A stretch of DNA of 64,000 nt from Porticoccaceae bacterium (GCA_024644595.1 JAHEHL010000002.1:165774-229773), one strand, 5' to 3'; shown: positions 9,285 to 18,265, counted from the first letter of the stretch. Notes: a model not told the origin generated them from the sequence alone. Made by a program: numbers and translations.

Positions 9285-9308
9285 AAAAAAGCCTCTAAAT
9301 AGAGGCTT
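9285..9308 (-). terminator. Intrinsic terminator of the serine hydrolase gene
   Basis: AAGCCTCT (9289-9296) and AGAGGCTT (9301-9308) form an 8-bp stem with a 4-nt loop. On the minus strand it is followed by six T. It lies 27 bp after the stop of the serine hydrolase gene. Confidence 0.85.
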
Positions 9309-9334
9309 AGCGAGTGATACTGTGACGAGCAAGG

Positions 9335-10666
9335 CTACAACAGAGCCGCCATCTGTCGCGCCGCATTAAGCTTGGCTCTAAAGGTTTCATTCCGAGCCGC
9401 GCCTGCCACCGGCTGGCTGGAAAACCAAACCATAACCGTGTCGGCCTTGCGATTGATATAGATAACCTGACCATGAATTCCCACAGCGGCAAACTCACCA
9501 ATGCTCTCGTCGAGAATCCACCACATATTGTGATAGGCAGTCCATAACTCTTCTTTGTAGTTAGTATTGGTGGCCATATTGGCGCGCAGTCTGTCGTTGA
9601 TATTCAGTGAGGCATCAACCCATTCTGCCGGAATCACCTGTTCGCCATTAAACTTGCCGGAGTCACGAATCATCATGCCAAAGCGCGCCGCATCACGCAC
9701 AGTGCTATTCATGCCTCCGGTCACAGCAGGCATATAAGCTCGATCGACCAAAAAGGTGGCATCGTGCTCGGCACCCAGTTTTGCCCAGATATTTTGTTGA
9801 ATAAAGTCCTTAAAAGGCTGGCCGCTAATACGTGAAATCATCCAGCCAATAACATCTGCATTGGCCGAGTTGTAATCAAAATTATCTCCCGGCTCACGAT
9901 TAGGATCGGGCTTGATAAAACGTGACAGAAAATCATGCACGCCGTAAATGTCACTATTATTAGGCTGCACATCACGCGCGCCAGGCAAATAAGCCATATT
10001 CAGAGCGGGTGCATAATGCTGCGCAAAGTCTGAACTGAGATCGGTATAGGTCTCCTTGAAATCCAGCGAAGTGGCGTGATCCAGAACTTGCTGAACCGTT
10101 ACCCGCTCAAAACCACTGCCTTTTAACTCAGTAATATAATCGGCCGGCGAGGCATTCAGGTCGACCTTGCCCTGTTCCACGAGTAAGCCAAAGGCGCTGC
10201 TGGCGAGAGATTTACTCATCGAAAACCATATATGCTGGGCGTGAGCGTTAAAACTGTGGAAGTAGTTTTCATGCAGTAATTGGTTGCCCTTGATAATGGC
10301 CAGACCGTCGGCAAAGTTGTGCTCAAATATCTGGTCGAAGCTCTGCTTCTGCCCCCCTGTTGAGACAAAGACTTTTTCGCCCAACTGCGGTTGATAAGGA
10401 CCGGGCAGTTCAACGATTTTTCCCTGTCGCGGGATCACCACTGCATTGAGGGGCGCACCCGTGTTCTGGAACGCCCATTTGCTCATCGGATAGTCGCGGT
10501 AATTTTGCATCGTGACTTGAGTGCTTCGCGCCGGCGGCACCCCCTGCATAGGTTCTGAGACGGCTGACTGATCGGCTGCAGCCGCAGGTATCGCGGTTAT
10601 CAGCGCAGAAAATATTAAACTCATGCATGATATTGGGGCAGGCGTCGTCAGGTTTGATAAACCCAT
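9335..10666 (-). CDS. Secreted serine hydrolase of the beta-lactamase (class C/EstB, NylB-like) family
   Basis: This 443-residue protein has a signal peptide (about 1-31, ending AIPAAAA). The ATG at 10666 follows GAGAGGA. The nucleophile motif SxxK appears as SMSK (about residue 145) in IWFSMSKSLASSAFG, and the second motif YxN-like as DYNSAN (about 245). The C-terminal GIHGQVIYIN segment may replace the KTG triad, as in 6-aminohexanoate-dimer-hydrolase-like enzymes. The fold hydrolyses esters or amides in the periplasm, and the substrate is unknown. It stands alone between two terminators. Confidence 0.85.
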   Translation of the reverse strand: MGLSNLTTPAPISCMSLIFSALITAIPAAAADQSAVSEPMQGVPPARSTQVTMQNYRDYPMSKWAFQNTGAPLNAVVIPRQGKIVELPGPYQPQLGEKVFVSTGGQKQSFDQIFEHNFADGLAIIKGNQLLHENYFHSFNAHAQHIWFSMSKSLASSAFGLLVEQGKVDLNASPADYITELKGSGFERVTVQQVLDHATSLDFKETYTDLSSDFAQHYAPALNMAYLPGARDVQPNNSDIYGVHDFLSRFIKPDPNREPGDNFDYNSANADVIGWMISRISGQPFKDFIQQNIWAKLGAEHDATFLVDRAYMPAVTGGMNSTVRDAARFGMMIRDSGKFNGEQVIPAEWVDASLNINDRLRANMATNTNYKEELWTAYHNMWWILDESIGEFAAVGIHGQVIYINRKADTVMVWFSSQPVAGAARNETFRAKLNAARQMAALL

Positions 10667-10825
10667 GGTAAAAATCCTCTCTTATACTTTTTATTTTTTA
10701 TTTTTTATTTTATGGCTTCGCTTCACTTGGCAGTGTAATCCTAAAACCGGAATGACTTTAACATCTCGGCTCATTCAATAATATCCCGACACCACACCTT
10801 AACGGCGGTTTTCCACGGCCACTAA

Positions 10826-10867
10826 AAAGCCCCACCCGCCAACAGTTAAAAGGCAGAGTGGGGCTTT
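10826..10867 (-). terminator. Intrinsic terminator after the CoA-ligase operon
   Basis: AAAGCCCCAC (10826-10835) pairs with GTGGGGCTTT (10858-10867). On the minus strand the stem runs into a T-run. It is the end of the leftward 15663-10937 gene series. A second imperfect stem (CTCAAG...CTTGAG) lies at 10898-10921. Confidence 0.75.
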
Positions 10868-10936
10868 CTAGCCGGGGGAGGCTATCTTTTCGGCGCTCAA
10901 GGCGACTCTTCTGTCGCTTGAGCTTGAGCGTTGACC

Positions 10937-12256
10937 CTATAGCGCGCTGCTGTAATCCACCAGCTTTGACTTGTAGGTCTCGCGGGGCATTGAACCATAG
11001 CTGACGAGCTTGATATCTGAGGTCACCAGCAAGCGCTCGCGGATCTCACGTTTAATACTGTCCGCTAACCCGCTCGGTGGCGTTGCCATACCCTGACCCA
11101 ACTCAATAGAAATTGGCAGGGGAGATGGCTGCGACACGCCCATTTTCGAGGGCTGAACCTGAAACATTCCGGACACATCATTGGCGTGGTTTTGTAGCAC
11201 TGAGCGCAACGCAGTCGGGAAAAAGTTAACTCCGCGCACAATCAGCATATCGTCGGTACGGCCAATACATCGGATTCTCGGTCCGGTGCGACCGGTCGGA
11301 TTTTCAGCCATGCTGACCACCACGTGATCACGGCTTCTAAAGCGCAGCAGTGGCATCGCCTCACGTTGGAGGGCGGTATACACCAACTCGCCCTGAGCAC
11401 CGTCAACCCAAGGAATAGGCTGTCCTGACTCGCTGTCGATCAGTTCCACATGAACAAAGTCGCGGGCCATAAAGTTCATGCCGTTGCCATCTTCATCCTC
11501 CGCCCACACCGACAACGAAATGTCGCCAATGCCCATTGACTCACGAACGGTACAACCCAACGCAGACTCGATTTTTCCACGAATCATGGGGTCTCCGCCA
11601 CCGGGTTCACCGGCGGTGATCATATTTTTCAGCCCCAGTGATTCCGGCGCAATACCATTATCACGGCACCATTCGATCAGGTAGAGCGCATAGGATGGTG
11701 TGCAGCTGACGCCGGTTGCACCAAGGCGTTGAATGGCTGTCACCATGCGCTCGGTATTGCCGGTGCCGACTGGAATCACATTGCACCCAATCTTGTCGAA
11801 ACCATAGTAGACGCCGCCGGCAACAAACGGCCCGGCATTGAACCCTACAACAACCGATTGGCCTGGCTTAAAACCAGCCGCGGTATAACCACGCGCGACA
11901 TTGGTGGCATACATATCCAGATCGTGTTGCGTCAGTCCCAGATAACAGGGCACGCCGGTCGTTCCGCTGGTGCTGAACACCCGGCGCAGCTTTCGTGGAT
12001 CAACTGCCAGATGAGCACCGTAAGGCGGCGAATTGGCCTGGGTTGCGCGAATCTCGTCTTTCTCGGTGAACGGCAAGCGAGCGATATCTTCCAGGCCATT
12101 GATATCCTTGGCACTGGTGATTCCGGCATCGGCTAACTTCTTTTTATAAAAGTCGGAATGTTGTAGCAAGTAGTCCAGTTGGCGCTTAAACAGCTCATTA
12201 TCGCGGACAAATTGCTCCTCCAACGGCCGTGTTTCAACGGCAGTGTCATACATCAT
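10937..12256 (-). CDS. PaaK-like acyl-CoA ligase (phenylacetate-CoA ligase family)
   Basis: The start at 12256 has AAGGGT upstream. The 439-residue protein matches the PaaK branch of adenylate-forming enzymes. The P-loop-like STSGTTGVP is near residue 96, a middle motif near 240 reads ESMGIGD, GRTDDMLIVRGVNFFP is near 340, and the C-terminal PRETYKSKLVDY carries the lysine region. It would use ATP to join an aromatic or small organic acid to coenzyme A in the cytoplasm. It is the last gene of a leftward group with a flavoprotein, a VOC enzyme and a TonB receptor. The acid activated is unknown; no paaABCDE ring-epoxidase genes are present, so this is probably not the phenylacetate pathway. Confidence 0.88.
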   Translation of the reverse strand: MMYDTAVETRPLEEQFVRDNELFKRQLDYLLQHSDFYKKKLADAGITSAKDINGLEDIARLPFTEKDEIRATQANSPPYGAHLAVDPRKLRRVFSTSGTTGVPCYLGLTQHDLDMYATNVARGYTAAGFKPGQSVVVGFNAGPFVAGGVYYGFDKIGCNVIPVGTGNTERMVTAIQRLGATGVSCTPSYALYLIEWCRDNGIAPESLGLKNMITAGEPGGGDPMIRGKIESALGCTVRESMGIGDISLSVWAEDEDGNGMNFMARDFVHVELIDSESGQPIPWVDGAQGELVYTALQREAMPLLRFRSRDHVVVSMAENPTGRTGPRIRCIGRTDDMLIVRGVNFFPTALRSVLQNHANDVSGMFQVQPSKMGVSQPSPLPISIELGQGMATPPSGLADSIKREIRERLLVTSDIKLVSYGSMPRETYKSKLVDYSSAL

Positions 12257-12292
12257 ATCGTTACCCTTAAGCTATTCGGTATAACCGAGGAC

Positions 12293-12871
12293 TTAACTCT
12301 TGTTCCATCTCAGCGCGGCGTTAGCAACATTCGCACCCAGTGCTGCGGCGGTTTTGAGATCGGACTTACCCGGCGCGGTATCCGCGTCAACATCAACATT
12401 CGATTGCGCCATGGCACCCAACGATGCGCCGAGCTGGTTTAAATCATCTTTCGATCCGCCCGAGTGGTTATTGCCCGGCATCAGATTGAGATTGACCCAC
12501 ACCATGCCGTGCTGGGCAGCAAGCGTACAAAATTGAATCAAGGTGTTTTGCTTGTCACCGTTCTGGGAACCGGAGTTGGTAAAGCCGGCCGCGATTTTGT
12601 GGGCCCACTTTTGCTCCATCCAGCGAGCTGAAGTAGCGTCCATAAACCCTTTAAAAGCGGCACTAGCAGATCCCATATAGGTGGGCGAGCCAAAAATAAT
12701 GGCGCCGGCCTGATCGAGCTTGGCCCAAGCTGGCGACTCAGTGTCGACCAGGTCTTCGACCGAAATCAGATCCGCTTCGACACCCGCAACTGAATTGACT
12801 CCTTCGGCGACGGCCTGTGCCTGACGCTCTGTATGTCCATAGCCTGAGTGATAGGCAATAGCGACTCTCAT
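12293..12871 (-). CDS. WrbA-like flavodoxin-fold NAD(P)H oxidoreductase
   Basis: The 192-residue protein starts MRVAIAYHSGYGHTERQAQAVAEGV, the FMN-phosphate-binding loop of the flavodoxin/WrbA family. FGSPTYMGSASAAFKGFMDAT (about 80-100) is the isoalloxazine-binding segment. A strong AAGGAG precedes the ATG at 12871. WrbA-type enzymes reduce quinones by two electrons using FMN and NAD(P)H. Between the VOC enzyme and the CoA ligase it probably keeps a quinone or catechol intermediate reduced, or supplies electrons. That role is inferred from context only. Confidence 0.85.
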   Translation of the reverse strand: MRVAIAYHSGYGHTERQAQAVAEGVNSVAGVEADLISVEDLVDTESPAWAKLDQAGAIIFGSPTYMGSASAAFKGFMDATSARWMEQKWAHKIAAGFTNSGSQNGDKQNTLIQFCTLAAQHGMVWVNLNLMPGNNHSGGSKDDLNQLGASLGAMAQSNVDVDADTAPGKSDLKTAAALGANVANAALRWNKS

Positions 12872-12880
12872 AACAACTCC

Positions 12881-13429
12881 TTAACGGTGAAACTGTTCAT
12901 TGTTGGGTGTGTGATCTCCGCCCAGCCAGCGGGCCAGATCAGCGTGCGCTTCAATTTTCTTCTGCGCGTTGATTGCTTCTGCGTCTTCGTGATCAACCGT
13001 AAATTCAACCAGCAGCCCGGCAGGATCTTTGACATACAGCGAATAGCAGTAGCCGTGATCGAGAATATACGTATCTGGCGCTTCATAGCCGGCCGCCGCC
13101 AGTCGATCGCGAATGCCATCCTGAGTCTCTTTGTCGACAACCATGGCAAGGTGACGGAAGGCAGAATGGGCCAGTTCAGGCCCAAACTCTGCGTGGTCTT
13201 CAGCATCGCGGAACTGGAAGAATGCCAGTGCCGCGCCATTGCCAATATCGAAAAAGCAGTGCATGTAGACGCGTTCTTTACCAAACAAATCTGCTTTTTC
13301 ACTCCAGGTGGCCGCGAGTTGAAAGCCGATCACCTCTTCGTAGAACTTGCGCACAGACTCCATATCATTGGTGACATAGGCGTTGTGGTGCAGCGCGCTT
13401 TTTATTTGTAATTGAGCAGTCATCGTCAT
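12881..13429 (-). CDS. VOC-family metalloenzyme (glyoxalase/extradiol-dioxygenase fold)
   Basis: This is a 182-residue two-module VOC protein. A first metal His lies in LHHNAYVTNDM (about residue 14), a second in SAFRHLAMVVD (about 90), and a carboxylate in GLLVEFTVD (about 138). These are the 2-His-1-Glu set of extradiol dioxygenases and glyoxalases. The start may be the ATG at 13429 or, by Shine-Dalgarno spacing, the one at 13423. It is 9 bp upstream of the WrbA-like gene. Ring cleavage, isomerisation or another VOC reaction is possible. The length is closer to small VOC enzymes than to classical two-domain catechol dioxygenases (about 300 residues). Confidence 0.8.
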   Translation of the reverse strand: MTMTAQLQIKSALHHNAYVTNDMESVRKFYEEVIGFQLAATWSEKADLFGKERVYMHCFFDIGNGAALAFFQFRDAEDHAEFGPELAHSAFRHLAMVVDKETQDGIRDRLAAAGYEAPDTYILDHGYCYSLYVKDPAGLLVEFTVDHEDAEAINAQKKIEAHADLARWLGGDHTPNNEQFHR

Positions 13430-13440
13430 TATCTCCCTGC

Positions 13441-15663
13441 TTAGAATCGCTTCATAAAATCAACGCCCCAGCGGCTAGGCAGTGCCTTCCACAGGAAGTT
13501 GTAACCCGGTGCCGGACCTGGAGAGTATTCAGTGTTGTACTCTTCATCAAAGGCATTTTTGGTCCAAAACATCAGTGACCAGTCATCTTCGGCTTCCAGA
13601 CCAATGCGGAAGTCAACCACTGTGATCGGGCTGCGGCTGCTGACATTGCCTGGCTCCCACCAGGTGTCACCGGTGTACTGGTAATCGAAGCGACCAATAA
13701 AGTCAGCGTTGCCACCAAACAGACCGGTATTCTGGCGATAGGTCGCACCGATGTTCAATGTCGTCTCAGAGACTAACGGCGCCTGATTACCGACATGGGA
13801 TGGATCAGCTGCTTTATCAATTTCCGAATCAGTCAAACCCACACCAATATAGGCACTCAGGCTTTCACTGATCAGAGCATTGGCTTCAAACTCGAGACCG
13901 CTATAGGTCACTTCATCGATGGTACCCAGGTTTTGGGTACTGGTGCCCGGATCAAAGAGGAAGAAATACGCATTCTCGAAATCCGTTGTGTAAAGAGCCA
14001 ACGAGGCGCTGATGCGGCGATCCATAAAGAATGTCTTGGCGCCGACTTCAAAGGTTTCGGCAACCTGCGCATCAAAGACATCAGCTACGCCGGCAGTCGG
14101 TACCGCTTCACCCACACCTGTCTGGTTAAAACCGCCACTTCTGAAGCCACGGCTGTAATCGGCGTAGTAAGTAGTGTCATCATTGGGCTGCCAGCGCAGT
14201 GTTAATTTTGGCTGCATTTCAGACCAGGACTCTTTGCGTGCGTCACCAAACTGCAGGTCGAGACCAGAGGTGTTGTAAAGTGCCGGTGTCTCAGTGGTGT
14301 TCTCGCGGGTATCGCGGTCATAACGCACCGAAGCGGACAGCTCCACGGTCTCACTCAGATCCATCGACATCTGACCAAATACCGCCCAGGCAAAGTTGTC
14401 CTGGCTGTCAGCCAGAATGTTTAGCTGCGGCGATATATTGGTGGGGTCGACAAAAACCGATGGACGGAATGTTTTATACACATCAAACACGCCGTTGCCG
14501 CGGTCAATCTGGTTGCCGGTGGAAATATAGCGATCGGTGGAGATAGCGTAGGCACCCACAATATATTTAATCGCTTGGTCATCGGGCGAGGTGTAGCGAA
14601 TCTCCTGTGACAGCGATTCCACTTCAAGATATTGATTTTGGCTCAAATCTGTGAGGCTGTCTCCGGTAAGAAACTTGATATAGTCGCCGAAAGCATCGTA
14701 GTTAAAGTACGACTGATCGCGTGGCGTGAAGCTGAACTGATCACCAGACAAGACTTCATCGAGATCGTCATAAGCGGTAATTGCTGTCCAGGTACCGCCA
14801 TCAGTGTCCCACTCCACCTTCAAAGACGAGCTGAGGAAATTGCGCTCGTTATTACCCGGGTTATTCACCGTAATATCCAGATCGGTGTCATCTGCCTCAG
14901 CATCAATCACGAAATAGAGCGCTTGAGTCTCGAGGTTTGAATGGCTAATTCTAAAGTCAACAGACAGATCATCACTTGGGTCCCAGACCAGTCGCAGCCT
15001 CATCGATTGATCAGTTGCTGGATCAGCCAACTCATTGAGATATGTATTCTTCAGGAAACCGTTGGTATCCGTGTAGGAGCCGGACAGTCTGTAGTGCAGA
15101 TTGTCGCTGCCGGCAACCGCACCGGAGAGTGATCCTCTAAATTTGGTTGAATCGCCTGACCCTGCACCCACTTCAATCGTACCTTCGGTCTCATCAGAAG
15201 GCGCTTTGGTAGTGATGGTAATGGCCCCGCCGATGGCGTTGCGTCCGTACAGCGCGCCCTGAGGTCCGCGCAATACTTCTACCTGCTCAATATCAAACAG
15301 TTGCTGGTTGAGCTGCGCGGGATTCGACATCAACACGCCATCGACCAGTACCGCCGCACTCATCTCACTGTTGCGGGCCTGAGAGACGCCACGAATATTG
15401 AGGAAGGAGTTGCCCGCATTTTGTGTTTGAACCAATGTGACATTGGGAGTCAGATTGACAAAATCCTGAGGCGTTTGAATGCCCGCCTGACGAATAGCAT
15501 CTTCGGTAAATGCTTTTACCGAAATGGGACTGTCTTCCAGTGATTCAGCTCGCTTGCGTGCAGATACCACCACTTCCTCTAGCATAGGCTCAGCCTGGAC
15601 TGGCACGACGTAGATCGGAGCAATGATCGCTGCTGCCAGGAGAGATTGCGAAAAGTTCTTCAT
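13441..15663 (-). CDS. TonB-dependent outer-membrane receptor of the catabolic cluster
   Basis: The 740-residue protein has a signal peptide (about 1-24, ...YVVPVQA), a TonB-box-like stretch (LEEVVVSARKR), and a plug domain with LNIRGVSQ, VLVDGVLM and VEVLRGPQGALYGRNAIGGAI. A 22-strand-type barrel ends in Phe (DFMKRF), the assembly signal. The architecture matches FecA/CirA-like and, more closely, the many receptors of marine proteobacteria that import organic compounds rather than iron. It leads the leftward group that includes the VOC enzyme and CoA ligase, and faces the citryl-CoA-lyase-like gene across a palindromic operator. It therefore probably takes up the substrate or a precursor of this pathway. 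Confidence 0.93.
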   Translation of the reverse strand: MKNFSQSLLAAAIIAPIYVVPVQAEPMLEEVVVSARKRAESLEDSPISVKAFTEDAIRQAGIQTPQDFVNLTPNVTLVQTQNAGNSFLNIRGVSQARNSEMSAAVLVDGVLMSNPAQLNQQLFDIEQVEVLRGPQGALYGRNAIGGAITITTKAPSDETEGTIEVGAGSGDSTKFRGSLSGAVAGSDNLHYRLSGSYTDTNGFLKNTYLNELADPATDQSMRLRLVWDPSDDLSVDFRISHSNLETQALYFVIDAEADDTDLDITVNNPGNNERNFLSSSLKVEWDTDGGTWTAITAYDDLDEVLSGDQFSFTPRDQSYFNYDAFGDYIKFLTGDSLTDLSQNQYLEVESLSQEIRYTSPDDQAIKYIVGAYAISTDRYISTGNQIDRGNGVFDVYKTFRPSVFVDPTNISPQLNILADSQDNFAWAVFGQMSMDLSETVELSASVRYDRDTRENTTETPALYNTSGLDLQFGDARKESWSEMQPKLTLRWQPNDDTTYYADYSRGFRSGGFNQTGVGEAVPTAGVADVFDAQVAETFEVGAKTFFMDRRISASLALYTTDFENAYFFLFDPGTSTQNLGTIDEVTYSGLEFEANALISESLSAYIGVGLTDSEIDKAADPSHVGNQAPLVSETTLNIGATYRQNTGLFGGNADFIGRFDYQYTGDTWWEPGNVSSRSPITVVDFRIGLEAEDDWSLMFWTKNAFDEEYNTEYSPGPAPGYNFLWKALPSRWGVDFMKRF

Positions 15664-15701
15664 AACAACGCCTCTTATTAATTATTATGTTGTCTTGCTT
15701 A

Positions 15702-15753
15702 AGTTTCTTGATTTAGTTTCTTTATTTAGTTTCTTTATTTAGTTTCTTGATCT
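15702..15753. repeat. Four 13-bp tandem repeats upstream of the TonB receptor
   Basis: Four consecutive units close to AGTTTCTTKATTT (15702-15714, 15715-15727, 15728-15740, 15741-15753) fill the region 39-90 bp before the receptor start. Slippage here would change promoter or leader spacing in 13-bp steps. Confidence 0.85.
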
Positions 15754-15787
15754 CGTTACTCGGTTTGATTACCCCGTGGTTTCACGA

Positions 15788-15825
15788 ATGTTTTCGCATA
15801 TCGAAAACATTTTCGTTATACGAAA
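15788..15825. promoter_or_regulatory. Double palindromic operator, probably for the IclR regulator
   Basis: ATGTTTTCG (15788-15796) and CGAAAACAT (15802-15810) form a perfect 9-bp inverted repeat with a 5-bp A/T-rich spacer. A second copy, TTTCG-N5-CGAAA, lies at 15811-15825, with centres 19 bp apart. It resembles the TTCG-N5-CGAA type known for IclR-family proteins such as PcaU/PcaR. It sits between the divergent receptor and lyase genes, and the IclR gene is 1.6 kb away in the same cluster. Confidence 0.65.
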
Positions 15826-15883
15826 CCAGTATGCATATGTTACCCTCCCAACGCAACTTCGGATCACTTCAGGAGAGAAAAAA

Positions 15884-16648
15884 ATGACCGGCGACAAAAC
15901 ACGCGGCTCAACCAGTATCTGCGGATTCACTGCGGACGAGATTGAAATAAGAGGTAAAAACCTCGTTACCGACTTTATTGGTGAAATGGATTTTGTCAGC
16001 GCTTTTCTCTTTCAGTCTCTCGGCAAAAAGCCCACTGCAGTGCAGGTAGAACTGATCAACACAGTCATGGTTACTATCATGGAACACGGGCTAGTACCTT
16101 CCGCGATAGTCTCACGACTAACCCATTACGGTGCCCCTGAAAGTTACCAGGGTGCCATTGCCGCCGGCCTGCTGGGTGTCGGCGATCGCTATGCCGGCAC
16201 CTCCAGCGCCTGCGGGCATTTACTCGAGCGCATGCATGCTGCCGACGATCCCAAAGCGGAGGCCAGTGCGATTATTCGCGAGCACCGAGCGCAACAACGT
16301 CCACTTCCCGGATTTGGCCATCCGATCCACAAGGACACTGACCCACGGGTTGAGCGATTGCTGAGTATTGCCGAGAACAGTGGCAGCAGCGGTGAATATC
16401 TGACACTGATGCGCCTGCTTGAGACCACCTTGTGCGAAGAGACAGGCAAGACCCTGGTCACCAATATTAGCGCTGCTATTGGCGCGGTGCTGGCGGAAGC
16501 GGGCATCCCTGCGTATATGATGCGCGGCATTGTGCTGACTGCCCGCTGCGCCGGCCTGGTAGGACATCTTGCTGAAGAGATGAACAATCCAGCCGCTCCA
16601 GCCATGTGGCAGGGTGCGCAGGATGCCGTGGACTACAAAGCCAACTAA
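15884..16648 (+). CDS. Citryl-CoA-lyase-like member of the citrate synthase fold
   Basis: The ATG at 15884 follows a strong AGGAGAG; an upstream frame from 15776 runs through the operator and is rejected. The 254-residue protein is much shorter than citrate synthase (about 430) but keeps its catalytic elements. These are HGLVPSAI (about 68), GFGHPIHKDTDPR with the key His at 146, and a C-terminal R/E region (RCAGLVGHLAEEMNNP). Such short proteins are annotated as citryl-CoA lyases, which cleave citryl-CoA to acetyl-CoA and oxaloacetate or split similar 3-hydroxy-3-carboxyacyl-CoAs. Here it could make the final carbon-carbon cut in a CoA-bound pathway. Confidence 0.8.
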   Translation: MTGDKTRGSTSICGFTADEIEIRGKNLVTDFIGEMDFVSAFLFQSLGKKPTAVQVELINTVMVTIMEHGLVPSAIVSRLTHYGAPESYQGAIAAGLLGVGDRYAGTSSACGHLLERMHAADDPKAEASAIIREHRAQQRPLPGFGHPIHKDTDPRVERLLSIAENSGSSGEYLTLMRLLETTLCEETGKTLVTNISAAIGAVLAEAGIPAYMMRGIVLTARCAGLVGHLAEEMNNPAAPAMWQGAQDAVDYKAN

Positions 16649-16664
16649 CTGCGACTGCCTTTAA

Positions 16665-17456
16665 ATGACTGACTCCGAGACAACAGCGTCACATGCAACA
16701 ATTTCACGCTCAGGTAATCCCGTCGGCCCTGCGCTGTTGCTTATTCACGGCTGGGCTCAGGATCAACGGATCTTCGACAAGCTGCGCGCTGAGATGGCCG
16801 CTGACTTTGATCTCTACAGCTATGATCGTCGTGGTTACGGCGCGTCGACTCTAGTCGCTGACCTATCTCAGGAACATCTCGATGTTGTTGCACTGGTGCA
16901 GAAACTAGAGGCCAAACGCCTAACAGTGCTGGGTTTTAGTCAGGGCGCGCGAATCGCTGCGCGGTTTGCCAGTTATGCCCCCCAACTGGTGCACAAGCTG
17001 ATTATCTGCGGCGGGGTGATGGATGGCTATGTAGCCGACAGCGTCGACAACCACGCCATTGATCTGCCTCATTTCAAAACATTGGCGTTGGCCGGCGAGC
17101 TGGCCGAGCTTCGGCGCCAGTGGTTATTACATCCCTACTGTCGTTTGGGAATGGATGAACAGGCCATGGTCTATCTAAGCAATATTACCGAGGACTACTG
17201 CGGCAATGATTTGACTGCCCCCGCCGGACATGACTTTAGTTTTCCGGGCAATGTGTATAACCAATTAGTAAAGCAGAATATTCCTACGCTGTTTATCAAT
17301 GGTGAACACGAAGCACCACCGCGCCTGGAACTGGCGCAACGCTATGTTGCCAGCAGTCAGAGTCACCACAGAATAATGATCAAAGGTGCCGGCCATATGG
17401 CGGTATTAAGTCATGCTGCGCAGGTTGCTGATGCGATCAGGGCGTTTGATATTTAG
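16665..17456 (+). CDS. Alpha/beta-fold hydrolase (enol-lactonase / C-C hydrolase-like)
   Basis: The 263-residue protein has an oxyanion-hole motif HGWAQD (about 28), nucleophile elbow GFSQG with Ser92, and catalytic His244 in GAGHMAVLS. The acid position lies in INGEHEAPP, where Glu seems to stand in for the usual Asp. This resembles 3-oxoadipate enol-lactonases and meta-cleavage product hydrolases, which fits a ring-cleavage pathway. It follows the citryl-CoA-lyase-like gene by 16 bp, so the two are probably co-transcribed. It ends 4 bp inside the convergent IclR gene. The Shine-Dalgarno sequence is weak. Confidence 0.8.
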   Translation: MTDSETTASHATISRSGNPVGPALLLIHGWAQDQRIFDKLRAEMAADFDLYSYDRRGYGASTLVADLSQEHLDVVALVQKLEAKRLTVLGFSQGARIAARFASYAPQLVHKLIICGGVMDGYVADSVDNHAIDLPHFKTLALAGELAELRRQWLLHPYCRLGMDEQAMVYLSNITEDYCGNDLTAPAGHDFSFPGNVYNQLVKQNIPTLFINGEHEAPPRLELAQRYVASSQSHHRIMIKGAGHMAVLSHAAQVADAIRAFDI

Positions 17457-18265
17457 TTGGGAATCGATGAACTCGTCATCGCACGAGACAGCGCACGGCT
17501 ATCACGAATTTCCGCACTAATGGCGGCTGCCGCCTCACGCAAAAGAGGCAAGCGCGTTGCAACCATCTCATCCAACGAGACGCGGGAAGTCGAGGTAGAA
17601 CAGTTGATCGCTGCAATGACACGGCCAAGCTCATCAGCGATAGGTACGGCCACTGAGACAATGCCGTAGTCGAGTTCATCCAGTGCCGTTGCATAGCCGT
17701 TTTCCACCACCTCGCGCAACACATCTTTAAGCTTTGCCGGCTCCTGAATCGTTCGGTTGGTGGTTTTAACAAACTCAACACGCTCGCAATAACGATTAAT
17801 CTCTGCCAGCGACAAACCGGTTAACAGCACCTTGCCCATCGAGGTATTGTAGGCAGGAAAACGCGTGCCGACACTGGCGTCGAGCTGCACACGTCGGTCG
17901 GTGGAAACATGGACCAGATAGAGCACTTCACCGCGAGACAATAACGCCATCGAAGAACTGTCACCCACCAAATCACGAACTCGCTGCAAGTGCGGTCGCA
18001 CAGTGCTCTCGAGATGCGCCGACTCAACATAGTGGGTGCCAAAGGTAAGTACTTCTGCGGTAAGTGAAAACAAGTTATTGCGCTTGGCGATATAGCCGAG
18101 CTGTTCGAGAGTGTGCAGACAGCGACGCACGACAGCCGGGTTGAGGTCAGTCTCTGCCGCAACCTGGGAAATGGTCATCTCAGAACGATTGCCACTAAAA
18201 GAACGCATCACCCGCAGACCACGCTCAAGAGTGCTGAGATATTCGGAATCAGTTTTTTTTGTCAC
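17453..18265 (-). CDS. IclR-family transcriptional regulator
   Basis: The 270-residue protein has an N-terminal winged helix-turn-helix (about 8-70, with MTISQVAAETDLNPAVVRRCLHTL). A C-terminal IclR ligand domain (about 85-255) contains VYLVHVSTDRRVQLDASVGTRFPAYNTSMGKVLL and YATALDELDYGIVSVAVPI. These are typical of the PcaR/PcaU/PobR branch, which responds to aromatic-acid intermediates. It overlaps the end of the alpha/beta hydrolase gene by 4 bp in the opposite direction. The likely target is the TTTCG-N5-CGAAA pair at 15788-15825, which would let one regulator set both halves of the cluster. Confidence 0.9.
   Translation of the reverse strand: MTKKTDSEYLSTLERGLRVMRSFSGNRSEMTISQVAAETDLNPAVVRRCLHTLEQLGYIAKRNNLFSLTAEVLTFGTHYVESAHLESTVRPHLQRVRDLVGDSSSMALLSRGEVLYLVHVSTDRRVQLDASVGTRFPAYNTSMGKVLLTGLSLAEINRYCERVEFVKTTNRTIQEPAKLKDVLREVVENGYATALDELDYGIVSVAVPIADELGRVIAAINCSTSTSRVSLDEMVATRLPLLREAAAAISAEIRDSRALSRAMTSSSIPN

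Noticed and set aside
15776-15883. Longer start for the citryl-CoA-lyase-like protein
   Set aside because: The extra 36 codons run through the palindromic operator, while AGGAGAG directly precedes the ATG at 15884.
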